The translations under genes were made by a program, and so were the position numbers. From Coriobacteriia bacterium (lineage in GTDB: Bacteria; Actinomycetota; Coriobacteriia; Anaerosomatales; Anaerosomataceae), in assembly GCA_016938135.1 (NCBI GenBank), contig JAFGVD010000024.1:1-64000 (forward strand): a stretch of 64,000 nt of DNA, given 5' to 3'. This document shows, piece by piece, positions 7,892 to 16,827 of the stretch (position 1 is its first letter; the number at the start of each line of letters is the position of its first letter). The notes below the pieces were generated by a model. The model ran no database searches. It saw nothing but the letters and a program-made list of their open reading frames with translations, and had not been told where the DNA came from.

Positions 7892-9361
7892 TTAATGGGT
7901 AGCCGATGTCAGGGCGTCGTGCAAGCGTGTCAGAGTACGCTCCTTGCCCAGGAGCGCGATCGACTCGAACAGGGGAGGACTCACGGTAGAACCCGTGACG
8001 GCCACGCGCACCGCCTGAAAGACGACCTTGGGCTTGAGCTCGAGCGACCCGGGCAGTGTGCGCAAAGACTCCTCTACTGACGCAGCGTCGAACACATCGA
8101 GCCGGGATAGGACGTCGGCTGCCGCTTCAAGCGAGCGAGCCGCACCTTCCTTCATCAAGACCTTCTCCCGGGCGTCTTCGGCGATGCTGATCGCGTCGTC
8201 GAACAGGAACCGGACGACCCCGGCCACCTCATCCATCCTTTTGATGCGCTCAGACACCAATGGCGCCAGCTCTTCGAACCACGCACGCCGTGCTGCGACA
8301 TCCGCAGCATCGGTCAACCCCTCCGCTTCAAGCCACGGAACGATGCGATCCACCAGTCCTGACGCGGGCAGCTCGCGGATGTAGACGCCGTTCAACCACT
8401 CCAGCTTCTCTTCATCGAAGATGGCTGCATTGCGTGAGACGCGATCCAATGCGAAATTCTCGGCCAGCGTCTCACGAGAGAACACGGTCGTCTCGCCGTC
8501 GAGCGACCAGCCGAGAAGTGCCAGGTAGTTCAAGACAGCCTCAGGGATGTAGCCGAGGTCTCTGTAGGCCTCGACCGAGGTGGCACCGTGCCGCTTGGAG
8601 AGGCGCTTGCCATCAGAACCCAGGATCATCGACAGGTGAGCGAAGGTCGGCAAGGACTTGCCGAGTGCTTCGTAGATGAGTATCTGCTTGGGCGTGTTGG
8701 AGAGATGGTCGTCACCCCGGATCACATGGGTGATGGCCATCGTCGCATCGTCCACTGTGACCGCGAAGTTGTAGGTCGCGCTGCCGTCGGTGCGCACCAG
8801 TACCAGATCATCCACGGTATCGGCCGGGAACGTCACATCGCCTCTGACAGCGTCCGAGAAGACGATCTCGCCGCGATCTTCCGGTACTTTCAGGCGCCAT
8901 ACATGCGGCTCACCCGCAGCGATACGGGCTTTGGCCTCAGAGGGAGAGAGCGCACGACATGTGCGGTCATAGCCCGCAAAGCCGCCCTTGGAGCGGGCAG
9001 CATTCCGCTTGACCTCGAGCTCAGCGGGCGTACAGAAGCACGGGTACGTCGCCCCTGCACGCTTGAGCTCTTCCAGTGCCTCGGAGTAACTGGCCGTGCG
9101 CTGCGTCTGGAAGTAGGGACCGTACTGACCGCCTACGATCGGACCTTCGTCGTAGTCCATGCCCAGCCACTCCATCGCCCGCAAGATGGCCTGAGTGTTC
9201 TCCTCGGTAGAGCGTTCCGGATCCGTGTCTTCGATCCTCAATATGAACGTGCCGCCGTGTCGACGGGCAAACGCCCAGTTGTAGATGGCTGTACGTGCAC
9301 CACCTATGTGGAGATGGCCGGTTGGACTGGGCGCGAAACGAACTCGAACGTTCTCTGACAC
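7892..9361 (-). CDS. gltX: Glutamyl-tRNA synthetase
   Basis: A 489-residue class I synthetase that charges tRNA-Glu. The N-terminus VRFAPSPTGHLHIGGARTA holds the HIGH-type motif, and RLSKRHGATSVEAY near residue 253 is the KMSKS loop. The length is usual for the family. The start is GTG at 9361 with AGGAAGGA six bases upstream. It lies 19 bases downstream of the PsiE-like gene in the same direction, so the two may share a transcript. With glnS present as a separate gene, this enzyme is probably the discriminating type specific for tRNA-Glu (inference). Confidence 0.97.
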   Translation of the reverse strand: MSENVRVRFAPSPTGHLHIGGARTAIYNWAFARRHGGTFILRIEDTDPERSTEENTQAILRAMEWLGMDYDEGPIVGGQYGPYFQTQRTASYSEALEELKRAGATYPCFCTPAELEVKRNAARSKGGFAGYDRTCRALSPSEAKARIAAGEPHVWRLKVPEDRGEIVFSDAVRGDVTFPADTVDDLVLVRTDGSATYNFAVTVDDATMAITHVIRGDDHLSNTPKQILIYEALGKSLPTFAHLSMILGSDGKRLSKRHGATSVEAYRDLGYIPEAVLNYLALLGWSLDGETTVFSRETLAENFALDRVSRNAAIFDEEKLEWLNGVYIRELPASGLVDRIVPWLEAEGLTDAADVAARRAWFEELAPLVSERIKRMDEVAGVVRFLFDDAISIAEDAREKVLMKEGAARSLEAAADVLSRLDVFDAASVEESLRTLPGSLELKPKVVFQAVRVAVTGSTVSPPLFESIALLGKERTLTRLHDALTSATH

Positions 9362-9380
9362 GGGATTCCTTCCTAGGGTG

Positions 9381-9818
9381 TTAGTGAGCGGACTCCTGGT
9401 TGCCCTCTGCTTCGCAGACTCCGCTGCGGCGAAGCAGGTACCACGTCAAGCCGATAGCCACGATGAGGAGGGCGAGTGCGGCTGCCTTCATCAGGACATA
9501 CGTGGCATCTCCGCCGGACTCGAATATGACGAGCTTCCTGACAACGGCCACTAGGCCCGCCTCCATGACGGTGGCGATGACGTTCTTGCGCCGCATATAC
9601 GCAAGCGCGATGTTGAAGAGCTCGATGACGATGAACACGACCAGCACCGAGTCCAGGACACGCAGAATAGAATCGGGCGTGAGGTATCCGGTCTCTGAGA
9701 CCGCCGAATACATCTCAACGACAAGATCCACCGCGCCAAGACCGGCGATGACCACGAGCAACAGAGCGATGATCCTCTCCAGATAGTCGACTGCCACATG
9801 CATGAATCTGTGAAGCAC
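9381..9818 (-). CDS. PsiE-family small membrane protein
   Basis: A 145-residue protein with about four membrane segments: residues near 12-32 (ERIIALLLVVIAGLGAVDLV), 48-68, 80-100 and 110-128 (MKAAALALLIVAIGLTWYLL). The pattern matches the phosphate-starvation-inducible PsiE family (E. coli PsiE, 136 residues), whose biochemical function is unknown. The GTG start at 9818 is chosen because GGGAGG lies six bases upstream; a longer open frame reaching 10118 would run through the metK riboswitch on the other strand. A TATGAT -10-like element (complement of 9852-9857) lies 33 bases upstream. It is the first gene before gltX. Confidence 0.75.
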   Translation of the reverse strand: MLHRFMHVAVDYLERIIALLLVVIAGLGAVDLVVEMYSAVSETGYLTPDSILRVLDSVLVVFIVIELFNIALAYMRRKNVIATVMEAGLVAVVRKLVIFESGGDATYVLMKAAALALLIVAIGLTWYLLRRSGVCEAEGNQESAH

Positions 9819-9894
9819 GATGCACCTCCCTGTAGTCCGTTGACACACGACATCATAGCAGCCTAACAGCGGGCAGACCCTCCCTTCGGTCCTC

Positions 9895-9923
9895 TTGTAG
9901 ACCCGCACCCCGCATGGTAAGCT
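9895..9923 (+). promoter_or_regulatory. metK promoter
   Basis: TTGTAG (9895-9900), 17 bases and TAAGCT (9918-9923) preceded by TG one base upstream, an extended -10. The predicted start falls at about 9930, where the SAM riboswitch begins. Confidence 0.6.
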
Positions 9924-9930
9924 GCGTTCA

Positions 9931-10062
9931 CTCATCAAGAGGCAGTGCACGAGCACTGCAGAGGGTCGAGGGACCGCACCCGACGACACCCCGGCAACCG
10001 ACGTGAAAGCGACGCACGGTGCCACATTGCGGCAGGCGATCGATGGCCTGGCAGATGAGGGA
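9931..10062 (+). promoter_or_regulatory. SAM-I (S-box) riboswitch controlling metK
   Basis: P1 is CTCATC (9931-9936) paired with GATGAG (10054-10059). The S-box core is clear: ATCAAGAGG, then GAGGGACCGC, CCCGACGACACCCCGGCAACC, then GGTGCCACATTGCGGCAG. The arm GGCAGTGC/GCACTGC forms P2. The 3' strand of P1, GATGAGGGA (10054-10062), can instead pair with TCCCTCGTC (10093-10101), the 5' arm of the downstream terminator. So SAM binding should favour the terminator and shut metK off. The stretch 9819-10184 is filled by the promoter, this element and the terminator. Confidence 0.93.
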
Positions 10063-10090
10063 ATATCGTCGGCCTCACTCGCCGTATGTA

Positions 10091-10125
10091 TGTCCCTCGT
10101 CCGTCCGGACAGGGGCATTTTCTCT
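10091..10125 (+). terminator. Riboswitch-controlled terminator before metK
   Basis: TGTCCCT (10091-10097) pairs with AGGGGCA (10111-10117) around an inner GTCC/GGAC hairpin, followed by TTTTCTCTT. Its 5' arm is the alternative partner of the riboswitch P1 strand. A further hairpin, TCCGGACA/TGTCCGGA (10104-10111 with 10126-10133), overlaps it and cannot coexist. Confidence 0.82.
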
Positions 10126-10184
10126 TGTCCGGAGATGATAACGGCGAAGCCCGGCGCTACCGGGCGCGACAGTCTGGAGGCTAT

Positions 10185-11432
10185 ATGTTCGAACGAGACT
10201 TCCTCTTCACCTCGGAATCAGTCACCGAAGGTCACCCCGACAAGATGTGTGACCAGATATCCGACGCGATCCTGGACGCGATCCTCGCCCGCGAGGCGGT
10301 TCTCGAGTCCGAAGGATACGTCACCGACTCGGGCGTCAAGGCATCGCTCGAGAACGTCCGCGTTGCGTGCGAGACCATGACCACGACAGGTCTGATCGTA
10401 GTGGCCGGCGAGATCCGCACCCGTGCATACGTCGATATCGCCCAGATCGTGCGCGACACGGTCAAAGACATCGGCTACACCCGTGCCAAGTTCGGATTCG
10501 ACTACGAGACCTGCGGCGTCCTCACCGCGATCCACGAGCAGAGCGCCGACATAGCGATGGGCGTTGACGAAGCATACGAGACGAAGCACGGAAAATCAGA
10601 CCCGATAGACCTCGTTGGCGCCGGCGACCAGGGGATGATGTTCGGCTACGCCTGCAATGAGACGACCCAGCTCATGCCGATGCCCATTTATCTCGCTCAC
10701 CGCCTCGCGGAGCGTCTCACGGCTGTGCGCAAAGCGGACGTCCTTGACTATCTGCGTCCCGACGGCAAGACCCAGGTCACCGTTCGGTACACCGACGGCA
10801 AGCCTGTGGCGGTTGAGAAGATCCTCATCTCGTGCCAGCACGCCGACGGTGTGGATATCGAGAACCTCATGCGTCCCGACTTCATGGAGCACATCATCGA
10901 ACCGGTCCTCTCGGCGGAAGACATCGAGTGGAAAAGCGCCGAGATATACGTCAACCCCACCGGCCGCTTCGTCATCGGTGGCCCCATGGGAGACTCCGGC
11001 CTGACCGGACGCAAGATCATCGTGGATACCTATGGAGGCATGGGTCGTCACGGTGGCGGCGCCTTCTCGGGCAAGGATTGCACCAAGGTAGACCGTTCCG
11101 CCGCGTACGCCGCTCGCTGGGTGGCCAAGAACGTGGTCGCAGCAGGGCTTGCCGACCGCTGCGAGATCCAGCTTGCATACGCTATCGGTGTGGCCCACCC
11201 TCTGTCAGTGCTGGTGGAGACCTTTGGCACGGAGAAGGTGGCGACCGAAAAGATCGAGAAGGCGATCGGTCAGGTCTTCGACCTGCGTCCCGGCGCCATC
11301 ATCCGCGATCTCGACCTACGTAGGCCGATCTACCGCAAGACCGCTGCTTATGGTCACTTCGGTCGCGATGATGCGGACTTCACGTGGGAACGCACCGATC
11401 GTGTAGACGAGCTGCTGGCAGCCGTCGAGTAA
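10185..11432 (+). CDS. metK: S-adenosylmethionine synthetase
   Basis: A 415-residue enzyme that makes SAM from methionine and ATP. The N-terminus has [14 protein letters not shown], with the catalytic His at residue 17 and [26 protein letters not shown] and GGGAFSGKD near residue 290, the ATP and phosphate loops, are intact. ATG 10185 has GGAGG four bases upstream; an in-frame ATG at 10086 lies inside the riboswitch terminator and is rejected. It is under the SAM-I riboswitch at 9931, a feedback loop on its own product, and ends in a 14-bp hairpin at 11449. Confidence 0.98.
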   Translation: MFERDFLFTSESVTEGHPDKMCDQISDAILDAILAREAVLESEGYVTDSGVKASLENVRVACETMTTTGLIVVAGEIRTRAYVDIAQIVRDTVKDIGYTRAKFGFDYETCGVLTAIHEQSADIAMGVDEAYETKHGKSDPIDLVGAGDQGMMFGYACNETTQLMPMPIYLAHRLAERLTAVRKADVLDYLRPDGKTQVTVRYTDGKPVAVEKILISCQHADGVDIENLMRPDFMEHIIEPVLSAEDIEWKSAEIYVNPTGRFVIGGPMGDSGLTGRKIIVDTYGGMGRHGGGAFSGKDCTKVDRSAAYAARWVAKNVVAAGLADRCEIQLAYAIGVAHPLSVLVETFGTEKVATEKIEKAIGQVFDLRPGAIIRDLDLRRPIYRKTAAYGHFGRDDADFTWERTDRVDELLAAVE

Positions 11433-11448
11433 CAACAGCTGAAACTGC

Positions 11449-11482
11449 CGAAGGCCGCTGACCACTAAGTCAGCGGCCTTCG
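11449..11482. terminator. 14-bp hairpin between metK and priA
   Basis: CGAAGGCCGCTGAC pairs perfectly with GTCAGCGGCCTTCG around the loop CACTAA. It is followed by CTATGCTATAG rather than a T-run, so termination efficiency is uncertain; the stem is strong. Confidence 0.7.
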
Positions 11483-11495
11483 CTATGCTATAGAT

Positions 11496-13895
11496 ATGAA
11501 ACCTTCGTCCTCATCCATGTTCGCCCGCATCGTTGTCGATCTGCCGACGCGCGCTCTCAGTGAGCCCTTCGATTATGCGGTACCGGATTCGCTTGTGACC
11601 CAGGTCAGTGTGGGAGTCCCGGTGCTCGTCCCGTTCGGCAACACCATGGCCGTCGGCTATGTCGTGGCACTCAGCCGTGAGGCGAGCGTTAGCGAGGTAC
11701 GACCGCTCGACAGCGTCTTGGGCGCGCGGTTGTTTGACGCCGACGCAATCGATCTCGCACTCTGGATCGCCGAGGAGTACCTCGCGCCGCTGAGCGAATC
11801 GCTTCGCTTGTTTCTGCCGCCCGGTGGTTCACCCCGGCTCGTCCGTGGGTATACCGCCTGCGGTGAGCGCCCTGATGGCCCCGGGGCCAAGCTGTTCGAC
11901 CTGGCTGCCCGGGAGAGGGGTCTCACCGACTCGGAGCTCGGGCGTCCGGGATCCGCGGATCGCCGTCTTGCTGCGAGGCTGCTGAGTGCACGCGTACTGA
12001 AGCGCACTTACCGCCTGGAACCGCCCAAGATGTCGGCTGTGAGTGAACGCTTCGCTACGCTCGCCTCCACCGCAGCAGGTCACGTCCCCGCAAAGAATGC
12101 GTCCATGCAGCGCGCGATCATGGCCGCCCTGGCCAACGGGCCGGTCTCAACGGCAGAACTTCGCGCCGAATTGGGCACCATCGATCCCGCCTTGAAGCGC
12201 CTCTCAGACCTTGGAGTCGTGGAGTTGACCAGACGTGAGCGTCTACGACTCCCGCAAACCCGCTCCCAGGCTGCACCCAGACATGATCGCCTCTCGGAAG
12301 GTCAGCGCTCGGCGCTCAGTGCCCTCCAAGAGTCCAGGGCATCCGGTGGTGGCGTGGTCCTGCTCGACGGAGTCACAGGTTCAGGCAAGACGGAGGTCTA
12401 CCTCCGTGCCATAGAGGAGGCTCTCTCAGACGGCGGGCGTGCCATCGTGCTCGTACCCGAGATATCGCTCACGCCTCAGACGGTGGGTCGCTTCCGATCG
12501 CGCTTCGGCGACCGGGTCGCGGTGTTGCACAGCCGTCTCTCCGACGGAGAACGGTACGACCAGTGGAGGATGGCTTTGGCCGGTGAGGTCGATGTGGTCG
12601 TCGGTGCGCGCTCCGCACTCTTCGCTCCACTGCCCGATATCCACCTCGTGGTGATCGACGAGGAGCATGAATCGTCCTACAAGCAATCCAGCACGCCGCG
12701 ATATCACACGCGGGACGTTGCGGCGCGTCTGTGCGCATCGCGCGGAGCCACGCTCGTGCTCGGCTCGGCCACGCCGAGCATGGAATCTCAGATTGCTGCA
12801 GAGCAAGGCAGGTATCGGCGTGTGGAACTCACTGAGCGGGTCGGTGGGGGCACTCCACCCGCGATACACGTTGTGGACATGGGGGCGGAGTTCTCAGACG
12901 GTCATCGTTCGATGTTCTCCAGACCGCTGCTGGCAGGGCTGCACGCAACGATGGAGACGGGGGACAAGGCGGTCCTGTTCTTGAACCGTCGCGGCTACGC
13001 ATCGTTCCTGCTGTGTCGGGAATGCGGATTCGTACCGCAATGCGACTCATGCGCTGTATCGCTCACATATCACGAACAGGGCGACACCCTCGCGTGTCAT
13101 CACTGCGGGGCAAAGGCTCCCGTGCCCAAGGTATGCCCCCGCTGCGCCAGCCCGTTCCTTCGACGCTTTGGGGCGGGGACCCAGCGTGTCCAAGACGAGC
13201 TGCGGCAGGAGTTTCCTGGCGTGGCTGTCGTGCGAATGGACGCGGACACCACATCCGGCAAGAGTGGACACGAGCGCGCCCTGATGGAGTTCGAATCGCT
13301 TGACAGCGGCATTCTGCTTGGCACGCAGATGGTCGCCAAAGGGCTTGACTACCCTGAGGTCACACTCGTGGGTGTCATCAATGCCGATACGACGATGCAT
13401 GTCCCGGACTTCCGTGCCACCGAACGGACGTTCCAGCTGCTGGAGCAGGTGGCGGGTCGGGCGGGACGTGGCAAGAGGCCGGGACAGGTATTCATCCAGA
13501 CATACTGGCCGGATCATCCGGCGGTGATCGCGGTATCGCGTCGCGACGCCAAGATCGTGTACGCCGAGGAGCGGTCTGCTCGAACCGCCCTCCGATACCC
13601 GCCGTTCGGGCGCCTCGCTAATATCGTGGTCACGTCAAGCGATCTCTCTGTAGCCACTCGGGCAGCATCTTTAGTGACTGAAGCGCTGCAGTCTCGCATC
13701 CCTGACGGGTGGACCGTCCTGGGGCCTGCACCGGCACCCCTTGCTCGCCTCAAAGGCCGTCATCGGTGGCACGCCCTACTCAAGGCACCTCCGGATGCAC
13801 ACGTAGCGACTGTGCTTGCTGCGGCACTGGACACGGTCAAGCTCCCCGACGACGTGATCCTGACGACCGATGTGGATCCCATGGATCTCATCTGA
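11496..13895 (+). CDS. priA: Primosomal protein N', replication-restart helicase
   Basis: A 799-residue superfamily 2 DNA helicase that reloads the replisome at stalled forks. The N-terminal 3'-binding domain starts ARIVVDLPTRALSEPFDYAV. Walker A GVTGSGKTEVYL is near residues 292-303, the Walker B box is DEEH near 388, and LGSATPSMES follows. Eight cysteines in CRECGFVPQCDSC and CHHCGAKAPVPKVCPRC form the paired zinc sites. GTQMVAKGLDYP and QVAGRAGRG are helicase motifs V and VI. No ribosome-binding site precedes ATG 11496; TATGCT ends six bases before it, suggesting a leaderless mRNA. An ATG 21 bases later (MFARIVVD) is an alternative start, also without a site. Confidence 0.96.
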   Translation: MKPSSSSMFARIVVDLPTRALSEPFDYAVPDSLVTQVSVGVPVLVPFGNTMAVGYVVALSREASVSEVRPLDSVLGARLFDADAIDLALWIAEEYLAPLSESLRLFLPPGGSPRLVRGYTACGERPDGPGAKLFDLAARERGLTDSELGRPGSADRRLAARLLSARVLKRTYRLEPPKMSAVSERFATLASTAAGHVPAKNASMQRAIMAALANGPVSTAELRAELGTIDPALKRLSDLGVVELTRRERLRLPQTRSQAAPRHDRLSEGQRSALSALQESRASGGGVVLLDGVTGSGKTEVYLRAIEEALSDGGRAIVLVPEISLTPQTVGRFRSRFGDRVAVLHSRLSDGERYDQWRMALAGEVDVVVGARSALFAPLPDIHLVVIDEEHESSYKQSSTPRYHTRDVAARLCASRGATLVLGSATPSMESQIAAEQGRYRRVELTERVGGGTPPAIHVVDMGAEFSDGHRSMFSRPLLAGLHATMETGDKAVLFLNRRGYASFLLCRECGFVPQCDSCAVSLTYHEQGDTLACHHCGAKAPVPKVCPRCASPFLRRFGAGTQRVQDELRQEFPGVAVVRMDADTTSGKSGHERALMEFESLDSGILLGTQMVAKGLDYPEVTLVGVINADTTMHVPDFRATERTFQLLEQVAGRAGRGKRPGQVFIQTYWPDHPAVIAVSRRDAKIVYAEERSARTALRYPPFGRLANIVVTSSDLSVATRAASLVTEALQSRIPDGWTVLGPAPAPLARLKGRHRWHALLKAPPDAHVATVLAAALDTVKLPDDVILTTDVDPMDLI

Positions 13896-13921
13896 CAGGG
13901 CTTGGCTATGCGTTGTAGAAT
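13892..13921 (+). promoter_or_regulatory. Promoter of the def-fmt-rsmB operon
   Basis: CTGACA (13892-13897), 18 bases and TAGAAT (13916-13921). The -35 overlaps the priA stop codon. The transcript would begin near 13928, about 64 bases before def. Confidence 0.6.
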
Positions 13922-13991
13922 GAACAACACGCGCGGCAAGCTAATTGCTGCATGTCGGCAGTGAAGTCAAACGAGTGGGAGTCGTTAGAAC

Positions 13992-14489
13992 ATGGAGATC
14001 TTGACCCATCCAAATCCGGTTCTTAAGCAGAGAGCCGCTGAAGTAGACGTAGCAAGCGACAAAGACCTACGCCCACTCATCCGCAAGATGGCTGAGGCCA
14101 TGTACGAGAATGCGGGTGTTGGTCTTGCAGCACCACAGATCGGCGTTTCCAAGCGCGTGATCATCTTCGATGTGGACGACCAGCTATCGGCTTTGTGCAA
14201 CCCGGTGATCGTTGAAAGGTCTGAGGAGACGGAAGTCGATGAAGAGGGCTGTCTGTCTGTTCCCGGCATCTCGGTTCCCGTCAAACGGGCATGTTCGGTG
14301 GTCTGTACCGGCACCACCCTCGATGGCAAGGATGTCACGCTTCGGGCCGATGAGTTCCTTGCGCGCGTCTTGCAGCACGAGACCGACCACCTCGACGGCA
14401 CGATCATCCTCGACCGGCTTGATGCCGAGGAGCGAAAGAGCGCGATCAAAGCGTACAACGCCGCGAACGAGCCACTGCAGATAGGGTGA
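13992..14489 (+). CDS. def: Peptide deformylase
   Basis: A 165-residue metallo-enzyme that removes the formyl group from new polypeptides. All three motifs are intact: GVGLAAPQIG (42-51), EEGCLSVPG with the metal-binding Cys87, and QHETDHLDG with His129, Glu130 and His133. Size is typical. The ATG at 13992 has only a weak GGGAG about ten bases upstream. It leads an operon with fmt, the enzyme that adds the formyl group to Met-tRNA, and rsmB. Confidence 0.97.
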   Translation: MEILTHPNPVLKQRAAEVDVASDKDLRPLIRKMAEAMYENAGVGLAAPQIGVSKRVIIFDVDDQLSALCNPVIVERSEETEVDEEGCLSVPGISVPVKRACSVVCTGTTLDGKDVTLRADEFLARVLQHETDHLDGTIILDRLDAEERKSAIKAYNAANEPLQIG

Positions 14490-14509
14490 CGGTTCTCAAA
14501 GGGGGGCGC

Positions 14510-15433
14510 ATGAACGTCGTCTTCATGGGCACGCCCGATTTCGCTGTTCCCAGCCTGAGACTGCTGGCTGCACATCATGAAGTCAGCGCGGTCTACACCC
14601 GACCCGACGCCGTTTCCAGGCGCGGTAATGCCCTTGTCGCCCCGCCGGTGAAGGTCGTAGCCACCAAACTCGGTATCCCTGTGCATCAGCCGGGTTCATT
14701 GCGTGATCCGGTCGAGGTAGAGCGCCTTGCTGAACTTGCACCTGACGTCATCTGTGTTGCGGCGTACGGCATGATCCTGCCCAAAAACGTGCTGTCTATT
14801 CCTCGATTCGGTTGCATAAACGTCCATGCCTCGCTGTTGCCGCGTCACCGCGGCGCTGCGCCTGTCCATCGCGCGGTCTTGGACGGCGACGGGCTCCTCG
14901 GCGTGAGTATCATGCGGATGGAAGAAGGGCTCGACACCGGACCATACGCGATGCAGCGTAGCCTGCAAGGCGGCCAAATGAGCGTTGAGCAGCTCACCGA
15001 TCTTCTGGCCGAGCAGGGTGCCGAGGCTCTGCTGGAGGTGCTGGAACAGCTCGCCGGCGGGAGTGTCGAATGGGTCGCTCAAGACGACTCGGCTTCCACC
15101 TACGCCCCCAAGATCTCACGTGACGATGTCGCACTGCATCCGGATCTGTCGGTTGAAGATGCGCTTCGCCGGGTGCGCGCCTCCACAAAACAGGCACCAT
15201 CGCGCCTTCTTATCGGCGAGGTCATGGTGACTGTCGTGCACGCGAGCGATTCTCAGAAAGTCCTCAACCCCGGCGAGGTGAACGCTTCTCCGGACGGTCT
15301 CCTAATCGGTCTTGCGGACGGCGCACTGCGTCTGGATCGTATTCGCCCTGCAGGGAAGAGTGACATGGATGGCGGCGCATGGGTATGCGGCGCGAGATTG
15401 CCCCAACCGTGCAAATGGAAGGCGACATCATGA
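14510..15433 (+). CDS. fmt: Methionyl-tRNA formyltransferase
   Basis: A 307-residue enzyme that transfers formyl from 10-formyl-THF to initiator Met-tRNA. MNVVFMGTPDFAVPSL is the Rossmann start. The catalytic set Asn104, His106 and Asp142 sits in CINVHASLLPRHRGAAPVH and MEEGLDTGP. The C-terminal OB-like tRNA domain follows. ATG 14510 is preceded by a run of G; an in-frame ATG at 14486 would overlap the end of def. The stop overlaps the rsmB start (ATGA at 15430). Confidence 0.96.
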   Translation: MNVVFMGTPDFAVPSLRLLAAHHEVSAVYTRPDAVSRRGNALVAPPVKVVATKLGIPVHQPGSLRDPVEVERLAELAPDVICVAAYGMILPKNVLSIPRFGCINVHASLLPRHRGAAPVHRAVLDGDGLLGVSIMRMEEGLDTGPYAMQRSLQGGQMSVEQLTDLLAEQGAEALLEVLEQLAGGSVEWVAQDDSASTYAPKISRDDVALHPDLSVEDALRRVRASTKQAPSRLLIGEVMVTVVHASDSQKVLNPGEVNASPDGLLIGLADGALRLDRIRPAGKSDMDGGAWVCGARLPQPCKWKATS

Positions 15434-16794
15434 GAGTCTCCCCGTCGCGTCACGCAGCAATCGGAATCCTGTCCGACATCAGGAGGCGTGGAGCGTTCTC
15501 GCGCCCTGTCGTGGACGCTGCCGTCAATGCGTCGAGCCTCTCCCGTGAGGACGCGGCATTCGCTTCACGTCTGGTGTACGGGGTCATCACCGCCGAAGGG
15601 ATGCTTGACAACATCATCAACGAGTTCGCCAAACGCCCGGGCGCGGTAGAGCCACGCGTCAGAGATTCGCTACGGATGTCCATCTACGAGATCCTCTTCC
15701 TCAGGACTCCTGCGCGCGCGGCGGTCCATCAGGGAGTGGACGCAGTCCGGACCGTACGTCCGGCGGCATCCGGATTCGCGAACGCTGTGTTGCGTCGAGT
15801 CGCCGAGAGAGCCGACACGTTCCCGTGGGGAGATCCATCCAAAGACCGCGATGCGCTGGCGCGTGCCTCGGCCTCACCACGATGGCTGGTGGACCGGTTC
15901 ATCGACGATCTCGGCCTTGATGCGGCAACCGCCGCTCTCATGTCAGGACTTGAAGCGCCGCCCATGTTCGTTCGTGTCAATCCGTATCGGGCCACTGTCG
16001 AGGAGGCGTTCGACCTTCTGGCTGACGACGGCGCCATGCCTCAGTCCAGCCCACCGGATCAGGCATGTATCCGTTGTGATGGCGCCCGCGAGGCTGTCCA
16101 TGGACAGGCGCTAGAACGGGGCCTGGTCGTCGTCACCGACGCGGCTGCGCAGGTGGCTCCTCTTGCGTGCGCCCCGAAGCCCGGCTCGAAGATCCTCGAT
16201 GTCGGGGCTGGCAGGGGGACCAAGACGGCGGTCTTGCAGGGTATCGCGCTCGGTCAAGGCGGGCCCGCGGAAGTCACTGCCGTGGACATCCACGGGTTCA
16301 AGCTCGACACACTGGCGGTCACGATGTCGTCTTTGGGTATCCCTTCGGCCAGGACGGAAGTGCTTGACGCTACCGATGCCGCAGTACTGGAGGCGCTTGG
16401 CGACGGGTTCGACATAGTCCTGGTGGATGCCCCTTGTTCGGGACTGGGCACCTTGCGCAGGCACCCGGAGAAGCGCTGGCGCCTGGTTCCCGAGGACATA
16501 GAACGCCTTGTGAGCCTGCAATCGTCCCTGCTTGATGCGGCGTCACGCGCTGTTCGTCCGGGAGGAGTTGTGGTGTACTCTACGTGCACGGTCACCCGCG
16601 CAGAGAACCAAGGTGTCGTCTCGGCGTTTCTTGCCGGCGACAGGGGAGACGGGTTCGAGGTCAAACCACTGCACGATGCAGTGCCGGAAGACTGGCAACG
16701 CTTCATCACCACCGAGGGTATGTTCTGTTCGTGGCCGGAGTCCGGCGGCGCAGATGGACACTTCGTGGCTGCGCTTGCGCGAACACGTGCATAG
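15430..16794 (+). CDS. rsmB: 16S rRNA m5C967 methyltransferase
   Basis: A 454-residue protein with an N-terminal NusB-like RNA-binding domain (about 1-140) and a C-terminal SAM-dependent m5C methyltransferase. The SAM site is ILDVGAGRGTKTAVL. The two catalytic cysteines are in DAPCSGLGTLRRHPEKRW and VYSTCTVTRAEN. ATG 15430 overlaps the fmt stop and has GGAAGG about seven bases upstream; a start at 15379 would lie deep in fmt. The family methylates C967 of 16S rRNA in the P-site region. Confidence 0.95.
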   Translation: MRVSPSRHAAIGILSDIRRRGAFSRPVVDAAVNASSLSREDAAFASRLVYGVITAEGMLDNIINEFAKRPGAVEPRVRDSLRMSIYEILFLRTPARAAVHQGVDAVRTVRPAASGFANAVLRRVAERADTFPWGDPSKDRDALARASASPRWLVDRFIDDLGLDAATAALMSGLEAPPMFVRVNPYRATVEEAFDLLADDGAMPQSSPPDQACIRCDGAREAVHGQALERGLVVVTDAAAQVAPLACAPKPGSKILDVGAGRGTKTAVLQGIALGQGGPAEVTAVDIHGFKLDTLAVTMSSLGIPSARTEVLDATDAAVLEALGDGFDIVLVDAPCSGLGTLRRHPEKRWRLVPEDIERLVSLQSSLLDAASRAVRPGGVVVYSTCTVTRAENQGVVSAFLAGDRGDGFEVKPLHDAVPEDWQRFITTEGMFCSWPESGGADGHFVAALARTRA

Positions 16795-16827
16795 AACCGA
16801 ATCGCTTCGTATGAAGGAGGACATCCG

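Noticed and set aside
9819-10118. Upstream extension of the PsiE-like frame
   Set aside because: It would run through the metK promoter and riboswitch; GTG 9818 has a good ribosome-binding site.
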